This document shows, one piece after another, positions 24,062 to 33,889 of a stretch of DNA of 64,000 nt. The number at the start of each line of letters is the position of its first letter. Position 1 is the first letter of the stretch. The notes below the pieces were generated by a model. That model worked only from the letters and a program-made list of their open reading frames with translations. It did not search any database and was not told where the DNA came from. The translations under genes and the position numbers were made by a program. Source of the stretch: HXMU1420-13 sp963691715 (lineage in GTDB: Bacteria; Bacteroidota; Rhodothermia; Balneolales; Balneolaceae); assembly GCA_963691715.1 (NCBI GenBank), contig OY829281.1, positions 2,666,001 to 2,730,000 on the forward strand, given 5' to 3'.

Positions 24062-26890
24062 ATGCCTAGACGCGACGACATACACAAAATTCTCATCATT
24101 GGATCTGGCCCCATTGTAATTGGTCAGGCTTGCGAATTTGATTACTCAGGCTCACAATCGTGCCGCTCCCTAAAAGAAGAAGGCTACGAGATTGTGCTAA
24201 TTAATTCGAATCCTGCCACCATCATGACGGATCCGATCATGGCAGATGCGATTTACATGCTGCCCATGACCACCGATTCCATCCGGGAGATTGTCGAAAA
24301 AGAACAGCCCGATGCCGTGCTACCTACCATGGGTGGTCAAACAGGATTAAATCTTTGCCGAGATTTGGAAAAGCAAGGATATTGGGATGAAAAAGGGATC
24401 AAAATTATTGGGGTAGATATTGCGGCGGTGGAACTAACCGAAGATCGGCAGTTATTCCGTGACCGAATGGAAGAAATTGGGATTGAACAATGTCGCAGCC
24501 GCCAAGCCGAATCCCTACTTGATGCTAAAGAGATCAAAGAAGAATTGGGTGGACTTCCCATCGTGATTCGACCTTCTTTTACGATGGGTGGCGCCGGAGG
24601 TGGTATTGTGTGGGAAGAAGAAGATTTCGATAAGATGGTACTTCGCGGATTAGAAATGAGTCCCGTTCACTCGGTGTTAATCGAGGAATCTATTTTTGGA
24701 TGGAAAGAATACGAGTTGGAATTACTTCGCGATGCCAACGATAATGTGGTGATTATTTGTGGGATCGAAAATATGGATCCAATGGGTGTGCATACGGGCG
24801 ATTCGGTAACGGTAGCACCCACTCAAACATTAACCGACAAGCAGTATCAGATTTTGCGAGATGCCGCCATCAAAATGATGCGTTCTATCGGTACCTTCGC
24901 TGGAGGATGTAATGTGCAATTTGCGGTAGAACCAGGTTCCGATCGGTTTGTAGCCATCGAAATCAATCCTCGTGTAAGTCGATCATCAGCTCTAGCCTCC
25001 AAAGCAACGGGATATCCGATCGCAAAAGTTGCCACCAAACTTGCCATAGGCTACACGCTGGATGAATTGAAAAATCAGATAACAGGTACTACTTCAGCGT
25101 GTTTTGAACCTTCCATCGACTATGTAGTGTGCAAAGTACCTCGGTTTAACTTCGATAAATTTCCCGGCGCCGATGAAGCACTTTCTACTCAAATGAAGGC
25201 GGTTGGCGAAGTGATGAGCATTGGTCGTAATTTCCCAGAAGCTTTAAACAAGGCATGGCAAAGTATGGAAATTGGGCGTTCTGGACTGGGCGCTGATGGC
25301 TATGAAGAAATTAACCGAAAAGAAGTAAGCGAACGCTTGATGAAACCGTACTGGGATCGCTCCTTACAGGTTAGAAATGCGTTTAAATTAGGTGCCTCGG
25401 TAGAAGAAATTGCAGACATCACCAAGATTGATCCTTGGTTTTTGCAACAGATCAAGTACATGGTTTCGCTAGAAAATAGAACCGAAGGTCAGTCCCTGGA
25501 AGAGATTTCGAGCGAGGATTTTTATGAGCTGAAACAAGCAGGATTTTCGGATGCACAAATTGCTTGGTTAACCAGCAAAAGCGGTGTGAAAGTAACCGAC
25601 GATGATGTACGAGCTCGCCGTTTAGCATTGGGATTAAAACCATCTTTTAAAGTGGTAGATACCTGTGCGGCAGAATTCCCTGCACAAACGCCGTATTACT
25701 ATTCGGCCTACGAAGGCGAAAATGAAAGTATTGTAACTGATCGCAAGAAGGTGGTCATTTTAGGAAGTGGACCAAATCGAATTGGTCAAGGTATTGAGTT
25801 TGATTATTCGTGTGTTCATGCGGTGTTAGCAACCAAAGAAATGGGATATGAAGCCATCATGGTAAATTGTAATCCCGAGACGGTTTCCACCGATTTTGAT
25901 TTTGCCGATAAACTGTATTTCGAGCCAGTATATTGGGAACGTGTGCTTGATATCATCGACCATGAACAGCCAGAAGGTGTGATTATTCAAGTGGGTGGCC
26001 AAACAGCGTTAAAACTGGGTAAGCGTTTAGTGAAAGCAGGTATCAAAATTTTTGGAACTGATTTTGCCAATATAGATTTAGCGGAAGATCGTGGACTGTT
26101 TTCTGATCTGTTGATCAAAAATGATATTCCTTTTCCAGCTTATGGAACGGCAACCGAAGTACATGGTGCGCTCGAAATTGCCGATCGTATTGGGTATCCC
26201 GTTCTAATCCGACCGAGTTATGTACTGGGTGGGCAAGGGATGCGAATTGCGGTGAAGCAAGAAGAATTAGAACGATATGTAGAACGTATCCTGAAAACAC
26301 ATCCCGAAAATGCGTTTTTGATTGATAAGTATTTGGAGCATGCCATTGAAGTGGATGTGGATTCTGTGTTTGATGGAGATGAACTCCATATTTCGGGCAT
26401 GATGCAGCATATCGAACCGGCAGGAGTACACTCTGGAGACTCAACCGCGGTAATTCCACCGTATTCTTTAAGTAAAGAGGTACAAGACACCATTCGTGCA
26501 TACCAAACTAAGATTGCGAAAGCGCTGAATGTAATTGGATTTTTGAATGTACAGTATGCGGTAAAAGACGATAAAGTGTATGTGATTGAAGCCAATCCAC
26601 GAACTACCCGAACGGTTCCATTTTTAGCAAAAGCGAATGAAGTGCCAGAAGCGAAAATTGGGGTAAAAGTGATGTTGGGCGCCAAACTCAAAGAATTTGA
26701 TACCGAGTCAAAACTGAAATGTTGGGCGATTAAAGAGCCCGTTTTCCCATTTGATAAGTTCCCGGGCGTTAAGAAAGAGTTAGGTCCAGAGATGAAGTCA
26801 ACAGGAGAAAGTATCTACTTTGCCGAAGACTTCAACGACGAACACTTCAGAAAACCGTTTGAGTTTAAGAGTTTGTATTTGAGTAAATAG
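24062..26890 (+). CDS. carB: Carbamoyl-phosphate synthase large subunit, short form
   Basis: CarB makes carbamoyl phosphate from bicarbonate, ammonia and two ATP. The 942-residue protein has both ATP-grasp halves: KILIIGSGPIVIGQACEFDYSG and PSFTMGGAGGGIVW in the first, KVVILGSGPNRIGQGIEFDYS and RPSYVLGGQGMRIA in the second. It ends at GPEMKSTGESIYFAEDF plus ~20 residues, where the E. coli enzyme (1073 residues) continues into the MGS-like allosteric domain. That domain, which binds UMP, IMP and ornithine, is absent. Short CarBs of this size are, as far as I know, usual in Bacteroidota, so this is a lineage trait rather than a frameshift. Confidence 0.95.
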   Translation: MPRRDDIHKILIIGSGPIVIGQACEFDYSGSQSCRSLKEEGYEIVLINSNPATIMTDPIMADAIYMLPMTTDSIREIVEKEQPDAVLPTMGGQTGLNLCRDLEKQGYWDEKGIKIIGVDIAAVELTEDRQLFRDRMEEIGIEQCRSRQAESLLDAKEIKEELGGLPIVIRPSFTMGGAGGGIVWEEEDFDKMVLRGLEMSPVHSVLIEESIFGWKEYELELLRDANDNVVIICGIENMDPMGVHTGDSVTVAPTQTLTDKQYQILRDAAIKMMRSIGTFAGGCNVQFAVEPGSDRFVAIEINPRVSRSSALASKATGYPIAKVATKLAIGYTLDELKNQITGTTSACFEPSIDYVVCKVPRFNFDKFPGADEALSTQMKAVGEVMSIGRNFPEALNKAWQSMEIGRSGLGADGYEEINRKEVSERLMKPYWDRSLQVRNAFKLGASVEEIADITKIDPWFLQQIKYMVSLENRTEGQSLEEISSEDFYELKQAGFSDAQIAWLTSKSGVKVTDDDVRARRLALGLKPSFKVVDTCAAEFPAQTPYYYSAYEGENESIVTDRKKVVILGSGPNRIGQGIEFDYSCVHAVLATKEMGYEAIMVNCNPETVSTDFDFADKLYFEPVYWERVLDIIDHEQPEGVIIQVGGQTALKLGKRLVKAGIKIFGTDFANIDLAEDRGLFSDLLIKNDIPFPAYGTATEVHGALEIADRIGYPVLIRPSYVLGGQGMRIAVKQEELERYVERILKTHPENAFLIDKYLEHAIEVDVDSVFDGDELHISGMMQHIEPAGVHSGDSTAVIPPYSLSKEVQDTIRAYQTKIAKALNVIGFLNVQYAVKDDKVYVIEANPRTTRTVPFLAKANEVPEAKIGVKVMLGAKLKEFDTESKLKCWAIKEPVFPFDKFPGVKKELGPEMKSTGESIYFAEDFNDEHFRKPFEFKSLYLSK

Positions 26891-26900
26891 GGTTATCGTG

Positions 26901-28274
26901 TTATTTGATTTTATCAGTTGAGAATTGATTAAATGCGACATTTAATGATAGCAAAGAGATAAGGTTTGTACCGTCATTAAAGCCTTGGTTAAATCTATTA
27001 CCTAGACTATACGTTAAAGAGTATTTTTCATTTAACCGATAAACAAATGAACTAACTACTTTTACTTTTGTTTCACTGACTGTCTCAGTCAATGGGTTAC
27101 CACTAATTGGACCAATCAAATCTGTTTCTATTTGGCTTAATCCTACACGTAAAGTTGCTTCAAGATTTAAATCGTACTTATCTGACTCTCTTGCAATATA
27201 TCCTCCAAAATCGAAATTATGTTTATAAACTTTAGATGATGGAAATCTATTTGAAAAAAAATCCTCATTGAAATATTCGTATCTAAAAACGGATTTAATA
27301 TTCAAATAGTTATTAGCAAGTTTGTCTGATGAATTCCATCGATATCCAGGTGAAAGCCATATTGAAAATCTTGGGGCAATGATTGATTCAAAATTATTTT
27401 CTTCAAAATTGAAAAGTAAACCAGTTGCAAAATCGATACTAAATCCCTCTTTACCAGTGAGTTTTTTCTTAAATCTGCTAATTACACTATCAGTACTAAA
27501 ATCTCCTAGTGATTTAGATAATACATCATCAAAAATGTATTGAAATTCAATTTCCAAACTATCAGAAGATTCTTTATAGCTCGTTGGATCAGTAAAATCT
27601 AGATCTTCAGCACTGTTCCTGAATCTTAATTCAAGTGAGTCTATTTGTGAAACAGTTAACTCAGGTCTTCCAAGGCTCTCATTTAGATCAAGCAAACTTA
27701 GAGTTGCGACTTCTATAGTATTGTCAATAAGTTCAGTCTTATTTTTAACAAACTTTCTACGAAGTTGTTTTCTAATATATGTTCCTATATCAACTTTACG
27801 TAGTTGAATTCTATTAATACCATCAATTTGATCTTTCATAGTTTCTGCACTTTCCTTGGCTCGAATAAAAAACGTTGTTCGATAACCAAAAGAAAGTGCT
27901 TGAGTTGCAGTGCTATCTTCGTACAAATAGTTTTGAGTAGAAGAAAGTGAAAATGAACTATTCCTTCGAATTTGTTGCCCAAAATTTGCTGTAATGTAAT
28001 CATAAATTGATAGTTTATTGTTTCGAGCCCAGTATGGACTAAATTCTAAAGCAAAATCATTTGGAATTACAGCACTTCCATTTGAATTAACAAAATTCGA
28101 GAATATTGATGCTTCAAATGCCTCAAAAGTTTTAGGTTTCAAAATTGAACTTGGCTCTAAACCCATCATATAAATTGCAGGTGAACTTGGAGCACCAATT
28201 TCAGAAATATTTTCTTGGGCAAAAGATAATGAAGCAAGAAATATCAGAATTATTGAAGTAAATATTTTTTTCAT
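26901..28274 (-). CDS. Hypothetical outer-membrane protein
   Basis: The 457-residue product has a clear Sec signal (MKKIFTSIILIFLASLSFAQ). The mature part alternates polar and hydrophobic residues in many stretches ending in aromatic residues (FSLSSTQNYLY, ALSFGYRTTFFI, YSLTYSLGNRF), as in outer-membrane beta-barrels, and a charged helical segment near residues 145-230 (KQLRRKFVKNKTELIDNTIE) could be a plug or periplasmic domain. No family is recognised. It is the last gene of a three-gene minus-strand operon and converges on carB with a 10-bp gap. Confidence 0.65.
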   Translation of the reverse strand: MKKIFTSIILIFLASLSFAQENISEIGAPSSPAIYMMGLEPSSILKPKTFEAFEASIFSNFVNSNGSAVIPNDFALEFSPYWARNNKLSIYDYITANFGQQIRRNSSFSLSSTQNYLYEDSTATQALSFGYRTTFFIRAKESAETMKDQIDGINRIQLRKVDIGTYIRKQLRRKFVKNKTELIDNTIEVATLSLLDLNESLGRPELTVSQIDSLELRFRNSAEDLDFTDPTSYKESSDSLEIEFQYIFDDVLSKSLGDFSTDSVISRFKKKLTGKEGFSIDFATGLLFNFEENNFESIIAPRFSIWLSPGYRWNSSDKLANNYLNIKSVFRYEYFNEDFFSNRFPSSKVYKHNFDFGGYIARESDKYDLNLEATLRVGLSQIETDLIGPISGNPLTETVSETKVKVVSSFVYRLNEKYSLTYSLGNRFNQGFNDGTNLISLLSLNVAFNQFSTDKIK

Positions 28275-28282
28275 TTTTTTGT

Positions 28283-28642
28283 TTATTTGAAGTAGAAAAC
28301 TATGTCTATGTAAGGGTTGTGCTCTTCTGATTTTTTGTTTCGATGTCGAACAATGGTAGAGCCATTAATTTTGAAATCAATAACAATTTCGTTTACCTCT
28401 TCAGCTAGATTTACTATATCTGAAAAACTAAAACACATTTCCCCACGTAGTTCTTTACCTTTGCCAATATATTCCGAACCTGAGTTATGAATTTGATGTG
28501 CATCAAAAGCTCTTAGCGGTGTGTCGATGTTTGTGTAACCTGTATTACCACTAGATATGAAGTCTACTTCAAATATCACATCATCATTATCATTAACTGG
28601 AATCATAATTCCATTGTACTTATAAGTTTTCCTTTTGCTCAT
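28283..28642 (-). CDS. Hypothetical small protein
   Basis: This 119-residue protein (MSKRKTYKYNGIMIPVNDND) has no signal peptide or membrane segment and looks beta-rich, with an HRNKKSEEHNPY motif near the end. I recognise no family. Its start overlaps the end of the upstream membrane-protein gene by 23 bp, and the outer-membrane-protein gene follows after 8 bp, so the three are one operon. Confidence 0.6.
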   Translation of the reverse strand: MSKRKTYKYNGIMIPVNDNDDVIFEVDFISSGNTGYTNIDTPLRAFDAHQIHNSGSEYIGKGKELRGEMCFSFSDIVNLAEEVNEIVIDFKINGSTIVRHRNKKSEEHNPYIDIVFYFK

Positions 28643-29528
28643 TGTTAGTTTTCTTTATTTCATGTTTAATATTGATTACTCTTCGGAGTGTGTCATACCA
28701 AAATGGTGCCCCCATACTTATAGCAATAGCAGATATAAACCAGCCAAGTATCTGACGCCAATTTTCAGATGGCGATGCAAAAGTTTTCCAAATCTTTTCG
28801 AAGATTGTCTCATCTTTGCTAGTCTTCCAGCCTAATCCCAGACTAGCATCAAGTTGATCAATTTGGGTTGATCTAAGGCTATTAATTTCTGCTCTTAAAG
28901 CGGCAATATTTACTGAGTCCTCAGTGCTAGAATCCGACATTGAGATTTCAAGTTCTAATAAATCTGTTGCCTGAGCGACAACAGAAGCCCTTATCTCTAG
29001 ATCATCCTTTAGAGTATTGAAAATTCTTAGTGAATCGACATTAAAAGAGATTGATACAAGTAACCCTAATCCAATTAAAACCCATCTTAATTTGCGTTTA
29101 TAAGCATCAGATACTGAATTCATCGCATTATTGAAAATATTTGCTAACTCTTTTTTATCAGATTTAATTGAATCATCTAAATTATCTAAGGCTTCGTTTA
29201 TCTTATCATTTGGAATTTTAGCTAAGACTTCCCCAAAAACTTTATTAGGAATGGACTCTGGTAATCTCATTCCATTTAGCTTTTTAATTTCTTTACCAGT
29301 TCTAGAGAGCCAATTACCTTTAGCAATTAATACTTTTACTCTAGGATCCTCGTACAACATTTCTACCGCATCTTCTCCTATCAAATCTTCAATTGAATTA
29401 TAAAGTCTTTTACCGCGAGTATTTAATAGACCGCTTAAAACCTCATTAATAATGCTCACAAATAAGCTGAAAAGCAGATAAATAAATATCATGCCTATTA
29501 CAACATCCAATGCCTCAATCCCAAACAT
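28620..29528 (-). CDS. Conserved membrane protein of unknown function
   Basis: The 302-residue protein has an N-terminal membrane segment (VVIGMIFIYLLFSLFVSIINEVLSG), a charged cytosolic stretch, a second hydrophobic segment (WVLIGLGLLVSISFNV, near 149-165), a helical region likely to form a coiled coil (residues ~170-225) and a third segment near 262-280. The N-terminus, with its SIINE motif followed by a GLLNTRGKRLYNSIEDLI helix, resembles a widespread family of uncharacterised membrane proteins. It is first in the operon with the small protein and the putative outer-membrane protein, suggesting an envelope-spanning assembly (inference). Confidence 0.6.
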   Translation of the reverse strand: MFGIEALDVVIGMIFIYLLFSLFVSIINEVLSGLLNTRGKRLYNSIEDLIGEDAVEMLYEDPRVKVLIAKGNWLSRTGKEIKKLNGMRLPESIPNKVFGEVLAKIPNDKINEALDNLDDSIKSDKKELANIFNNAMNSVSDAYKRKLRWVLIGLGLLVSISFNVDSLRIFNTLKDDLEIRASVVAQATDLLELEISMSDSSTEDSVNIAALRAEINSLRSTQIDQLDASLGLGWKTSKDETIFEKIWKTFASPSENWRQILGWFISAIAISMGAPFWYDTLRRVINIKHEIKKTNNEQKENL

Positions 29529-29705
29529 AGTATCTTTTTTTACTTAAACAATAATTATTAGGTATCAGAAATTAACCACATGAATATGTGGATTTTGAAT
29601 CTAACTCACTAATTTGGATTATAAATTAATAGTCACATTCATCAAAATAAAAAGTGGCGAATATCCTATTTTTAATGTTTTAATATTTGATGCCAATTCT
29701 AATCC

Positions 29706-31877
29706 ATGATCGAACAAGCTAGACAAATTCTGAAGGATACCTTTGGATACGATGATTTTCGCCTCCAGCAAGAGGCCGCGATACGTCAAGTTTTAAATAA
29801 AAAAGATGCGCTGGTGATTATGCCTACGGGAGGTGGTAAATCATTATGTTATCAAATTCCGGCTCTCATTTTTGATGGTATGACCATTGTGATTTCTCCC
29901 CTTATCTCGTTGATGAGAGATCAGGTGAGTCAGCTTAAGGAGTATGGTATTTCTTCGGTGTATTTAAATTCCTCCTTACGACCAGAAGCGTACGAATACA
30001 ATGTTAAGAAAATAAAATCAGGGGAAGTAAAACTACTCTATGTAGCCCCCGAAACCTTATTGATGGATAAAACCAAAGAAATGTTGAAAGACATTAACAT
30101 TGATTGTTTTACTATTGATGAGGCGCACTGTATCTCGGAATGGGGACATGATTTTAGACCGGAGTATAGGCAACTTTCTCGCGTTCGAAAAGATTACCCT
30201 GAGGCTGTTTGCATTGCCCTTACCGCAACGGCAACTCCTCGTGTTCAGCGTGATATCAAAAATACCCTAGAGTTTGACGAATCGGAATCTTTTATCTCCA
30301 GTTTTGATCGACCTAATCTGTTCATAAAAATAGTGGATAAAAAAGATCCAGAAAATCAGCTACTCGATTTCTTGTACACACGCAAAAATCAGTCGGGAAT
30401 TATCTACTGTTTCTCTCGTCGGCAAGTGGATGAGCTTTCGGAATTACTGATTGAACAAGGGTATGCAGCAAAGCCTTATCATGCTGGATTGATGTCGCGT
30501 GAACGAACCATTAATCAACAGGAATTTATCCGTGATGATATTCGTATCATTGTGGCTACTATTGCTTTTGGAATGGGGATAAATAAACCAAACGTGCGCT
30601 TTGTAGTACATTACGATATGCCCCAAAACATCGAATCGTATTACCAGCAAATTGGTAGAGCGGGCCGGGATGGATTGCGATCTGATTGCATTCTGTTGTT
30701 TAGCTATGCCGACACCCAAAAGATCAAATACTTCATCAACCAAAAGAAAGGGATGGAGAAAACGGTGGCCGAACGCCATTTAGAGAAGTTGCTCAAATTT
30801 TTAGAAGAGCAAGGATGCCGTCGTAAACCCCTTCTCGAGTATTTTGGGGAACAATATGGGGAAAAAGAATGCGGGATGTGTGATAATAGTATTTCCCAAG
30901 ATGCAGATGTTGAAGATCTAACGCATCAAGCCAAAAAATTCTTAGACTGTGTCCATGATTTGGAAGAAGAATTTGGAGCGGGACATGTGATAGATGTACT
31001 TCGGGGGTCTAAAAATCAAAAAGTGTTAGAAAATGAACACAATCTGCTTGAGAGTTATGGAACAGGATTAGAATGGACAAAAAAACAATGGGAGCAGCTA
31101 TCGAGATTATTGATGCGCCAACATTTTGTAGAGCGAGGCAGTTTTGGGGTCTTAGAAACCACCGATAAAGCCATGCCCATACTTAGTGGTAAAGAAAATG
31201 TGTATGGAGTTCTGGATCGTACCGATGTATCTATGGATGAAGAAGACGTGATTCGTACTTCTAGTGAAATAGAAAATGAGTACAATGTAGAATTATTTGA
31301 ATTGTTACGAGAAAAAAGAAAAGAACTGGCAGAAATAGATGATGTTCCTCCCTACGCTATTTTTCCTGATACCACACTTATAGAAATGGCCTATTATTTC
31401 CCACAAACTAAAGATGCACTAGAAGCAATTTATGGGGTTGGGAAGGTTAAAAAAGAAAAGTTTGGCGATGCCTTTATTGGGGTGATAAAAACCTTTTCGA
31501 AAGATCATGACATTATGGAGCGTCAAAAAACCTTGATCAAAAAACAACGTGAAGTTAAAACAGGGGAAAAGCATGAGCTTGTAAGTCAAGATTTTAATGA
31601 AGGAAAATCCATTAAACTACTGGCAGAAGAGCATGGTGTTAAAGAAGTAACCATTCTTGGGCATTTAAAAAAATACGTTGATGAAGGTAAAGAACTTCGA
31701 TTAGAGGGATTATTACAAGCTTCTACCCTATCCGATCGGCAAAGAGATGAAGTATTGAAAGCCTTCAAAAAGCGTGGTCATCTTATGCTTCGTCTAGTAT
31801 ATGATGAATGTAAAAAACAAATTGGTTACGATGAGTTGAGAATCATGCAATTATATTATTTGGCCTCACAAAAATAA
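29706..31877 (+). CDS. recQ: ATP-dependent DNA helicase RecQ
   Basis: This 3'-5' DNA helicase acts in recombination and fork repair. The 723-residue protein has the SF2 motifs: VIMPTGGGKSLCYQ (Walker A), TIDEAHCISEWGHDFR (DEAH box) and QQIGRAGRDG (motif VI). The RecQ zinc-binding domain follows with CRRKPLLEYFGEQYGEKECGMCD, then the RQC winged helix and an HRDC domain (FELLREKRKELAEIDDVPPYAIFPD, near 530-555). The C-terminal 100 residues contain an extra helix-turn-helix (GKSIKLLAEEHGVKEVTILGHL), common in Bacteroidota and Firmicutes RecQ. It is monocistronic. Confidence 0.95.
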   Translation: MIEQARQILKDTFGYDDFRLQQEAAIRQVLNKKDALVIMPTGGGKSLCYQIPALIFDGMTIVISPLISLMRDQVSQLKEYGISSVYLNSSLRPEAYEYNVKKIKSGEVKLLYVAPETLLMDKTKEMLKDINIDCFTIDEAHCISEWGHDFRPEYRQLSRVRKDYPEAVCIALTATATPRVQRDIKNTLEFDESESFISSFDRPNLFIKIVDKKDPENQLLDFLYTRKNQSGIIYCFSRRQVDELSELLIEQGYAAKPYHAGLMSRERTINQQEFIRDDIRIIVATIAFGMGINKPNVRFVVHYDMPQNIESYYQQIGRAGRDGLRSDCILLFSYADTQKIKYFINQKKGMEKTVAERHLEKLLKFLEEQGCRRKPLLEYFGEQYGEKECGMCDNSISQDADVEDLTHQAKKFLDCVHDLEEEFGAGHVIDVLRGSKNQKVLENEHNLLESYGTGLEWTKKQWEQLSRLLMRQHFVERGSFGVLETTDKAMPILSGKENVYGVLDRTDVSMDEEDVIRTSSEIENEYNVELFELLREKRKELAEIDDVPPYAIFPDTTLIEMAYYFPQTKDALEAIYGVGKVKKEKFGDAFIGVIKTFSKDHDIMERQKTLIKKQREVKTGEKHELVSQDFNEGKSIKLLAEEHGVKEVTILGHLKKYVDEGKELRLEGLLQASTLSDRQRDEVLKAFKKRGHLMLRLVYDECKKQIGYDELRIMQLYYLASQK

Positions 31878-32044
31878 TAGAGAAAAGGAAATGAAAAGCA
31901 GCTGTTGAAAAAACATTAAAAAAGCGCTTTTCTGACAGATTTCAATGGTATGTAGATTTTGAACTGATTTAAATTATGCAGAACTTTACTAATCTGTTTA
32001 TTTGAAAGAAAAAAGCCGTTTAGGCACAAAAAACGAACATTTTT

Positions 32045-33832
32045 ATGGCAAAGGTTGAAGTGGTAATGCCCCAAATGGGAGAGTCGGTAATGGAAGGCAC
32101 CGTTATCGAGTGGTCGAAGACTGTAGGAGACCGTATTGAAGTTGATGAAACTCTCCTTGAAATTGCGACGGACAAAGTGGATAGTGAAGTTCCTTCGCCA
32201 GAAGCAGGTGTACTTATAGATATTTTGGTAGAAGAAGGAGATACAATAGAAGTTGGTAAAGCAATTGCCATTATTGAAACCGATGCCAATGCGGCTGAAC
32301 CAGTGGTTGCAGCATCAAATAGTGTAGAAGAAGTAAAAACAGAGGCAGCTACAACTACTGAGAGTTCACAGGAACCAACGCCAGAGCCAGTTGAAGAGGC
32401 AGCAGCCCCCACAGCTAATACAGCTGGAGAAACAATTGAAGTTGTGATGCACCAAATGGGAGAATCGGTGGTAGAAGCCACGGTAATTGAATGGACGAAA
32501 CAAGTAGGGGATACTGTTGAAGAAGATGAAACGCTGTTAGAAATATCTACCGATAAAGTAGATAGTGAAGTTCCGTCACCAGCAGCAGGTACACTCATTG
32601 AAATTAGAGCACAAGCGGACGAAACTATTGAAGTAGGTCAGGTTATTGCTGTTATTGCTACGGGTGAGGGAGCACCCATTTCATCTCCAGCACCTACACC
32701 AGAAATCACACATTCCGCTTCGGATGTTTCTAGTGAAAAGGCTTCACTAACTAAGGATGATATTGCAAGATTAACGCCAGAACAGTTGTTAGCAAATGGT
32801 AGTGGCACACCAAATGGTGAAGATTCGGTTCCACGAACAAGCTCCGATGGTAGATTTTTCTCCCCATTAGTGCGATCGATTGCAAAAGAAGAAAAAATCA
32901 CTCTGCAGGAATTAGAGCAAATTACTGGTACGGGTCAAGGTGGAAGAGTCTCGAAAAAAGATATTCTTGGGTACGTAGAACGCCGAAAATCAGGTGCACA
33001 TATAGAATCGTCAAAACCAGCTTCTGCTCCTGTTGCTTCCACTATGACAAAACCTGTACCATCTAAAGATGCAATTTCAGCTGGTGAGTTGAATGTAAGT
33101 AAAGTTCCAACAGGCAACGTTGAAATCGTAAAAATGGATCGGATGCGAAAGTTGATTGCTGAACATATGGTTCATTCTAAGCAAACTTCCGCACATGTGA
33201 CAACATTTGCCGAAGTGGACGTTACAGACATGGTGAATTGGAGAAATGCTAACAAACATGCATTCCTGAAAAAAACTGGAATGAAATTAACATTTACTCC
33301 ACTTTTTGTTGAAGCCATTATTAAATCCATGTTGGAGTTTCCAATGATTAATAGTTCAGTGGTTGGGGATGAAATTCACATTAAAAAAGATATCAATTTT
33401 GGGATAGCTGTTGCGCTAGGAACAGGGGGTGAAGGTGGACTTATTGTGCCAGTCATAAAAAAAGCCCAACAAAAAAATCTCGTTGGATTAGCGGAATCTG
33501 TTAATGAAGTCGCTTCAAAAGCTCGGAGTAAAAAATTAAGCCCAGACGATCTTGTTGGTGGTACCATCACCTTAACAAATTATGGAAGTGTAGGTAATTT
33601 GATGGGAACCCCAATTATTAATCAACCACAAGTTGCAATACTAGGAACCGGTGCCATCGTAAAACGCCCTGTAGTTATGGAAACACCACTGGGCGATGTC
33701 ATCGCAATTCGTCATATGATGTTTCTAAGTATGAGTTATGATCACAGAATTATTGACGGTGCACATGGTGGTGCATTTGTTAATCGAATAAAACAGATGC
33801 TAGAAGACTTCGATTCTGAAAGAGCTGTATAA
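32045..33832 (+). CDS. 2-oxoacid dehydrogenase E2 (dihydrolipoamide acyltransferase)
   Basis: This is the core acyltransferase of a 2-oxoacid dehydrogenase complex, 595 residues. Two lipoyl domains are visible, with lipoyl lysines K44 and K171 in repeated TDKVDSEVPSP motifs, joined by Ala/Pro/Glu/Thr-rich linkers. A peripheral subunit-binding domain (FFSPLVRSIAKEEKITLQEL, near 275-318) and the catalytic domain follow, with the YDHRIIDGAHGG motif (His567, Asp571). It could be the branched-chain, pyruvate or 2-oxoglutarate E2; no E1 or E3 gene is nearby to decide. A terminator lies immediately after it. Confidence 0.9.
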   Translation: MAKVEVVMPQMGESVMEGTVIEWSKTVGDRIEVDETLLEIATDKVDSEVPSPEAGVLIDILVEEGDTIEVGKAIAIIETDANAAEPVVAASNSVEEVKTEAATTTESSQEPTPEPVEEAAAPTANTAGETIEVVMHQMGESVVEATVIEWTKQVGDTVEEDETLLEISTDKVDSEVPSPAAGTLIEIRAQADETIEVGQVIAVIATGEGAPISSPAPTPEITHSASDVSSEKASLTKDDIARLTPEQLLANGSGTPNGEDSVPRTSSDGRFFSPLVRSIAKEEKITLQELEQITGTGQGGRVSKKDILGYVERRKSGAHIESSKPASAPVASTMTKPVPSKDAISAGELNVSKVPTGNVEIVKMDRMRKLIAEHMVHSKQTSAHVTTFAEVDVTDMVNWRNANKHAFLKKTGMKLTFTPLFVEAIIKSMLEFPMINSSVVGDEIHIKKDINFGIAVALGTGGEGGLIVPVIKKAQQKNLVGLAESVNEVASKARSKKLSPDDLVGGTITLTNYGSVGNLMGTPIINQPQVAILGTGAIVKRPVVMETPLGDVIAIRHMMFLSMSYDHRIIDGAHGGAFVNRIKQMLEDFDSERAV

Positions 33833-33852
33833 ACGAAGCATGTTTAAGACTT

Positions 33853-33884
33853 AGAGACGTTTTATGTAAATGTCTCTTTTTTTG
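33853..33884 (+). terminator. Rho-independent terminator of the E2 gene
   Basis: AGAGAC (33853-33858) pairs with GTCTCT (33872-33877), followed by a run of T to 33883. It lies 20 bp after the E2 stop and ends just before the panC ATG at 33890, so panC needs a promoter that overlaps this region or read-through. Confidence 0.75.
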
Positions 33885-33889
33885 TTTAA

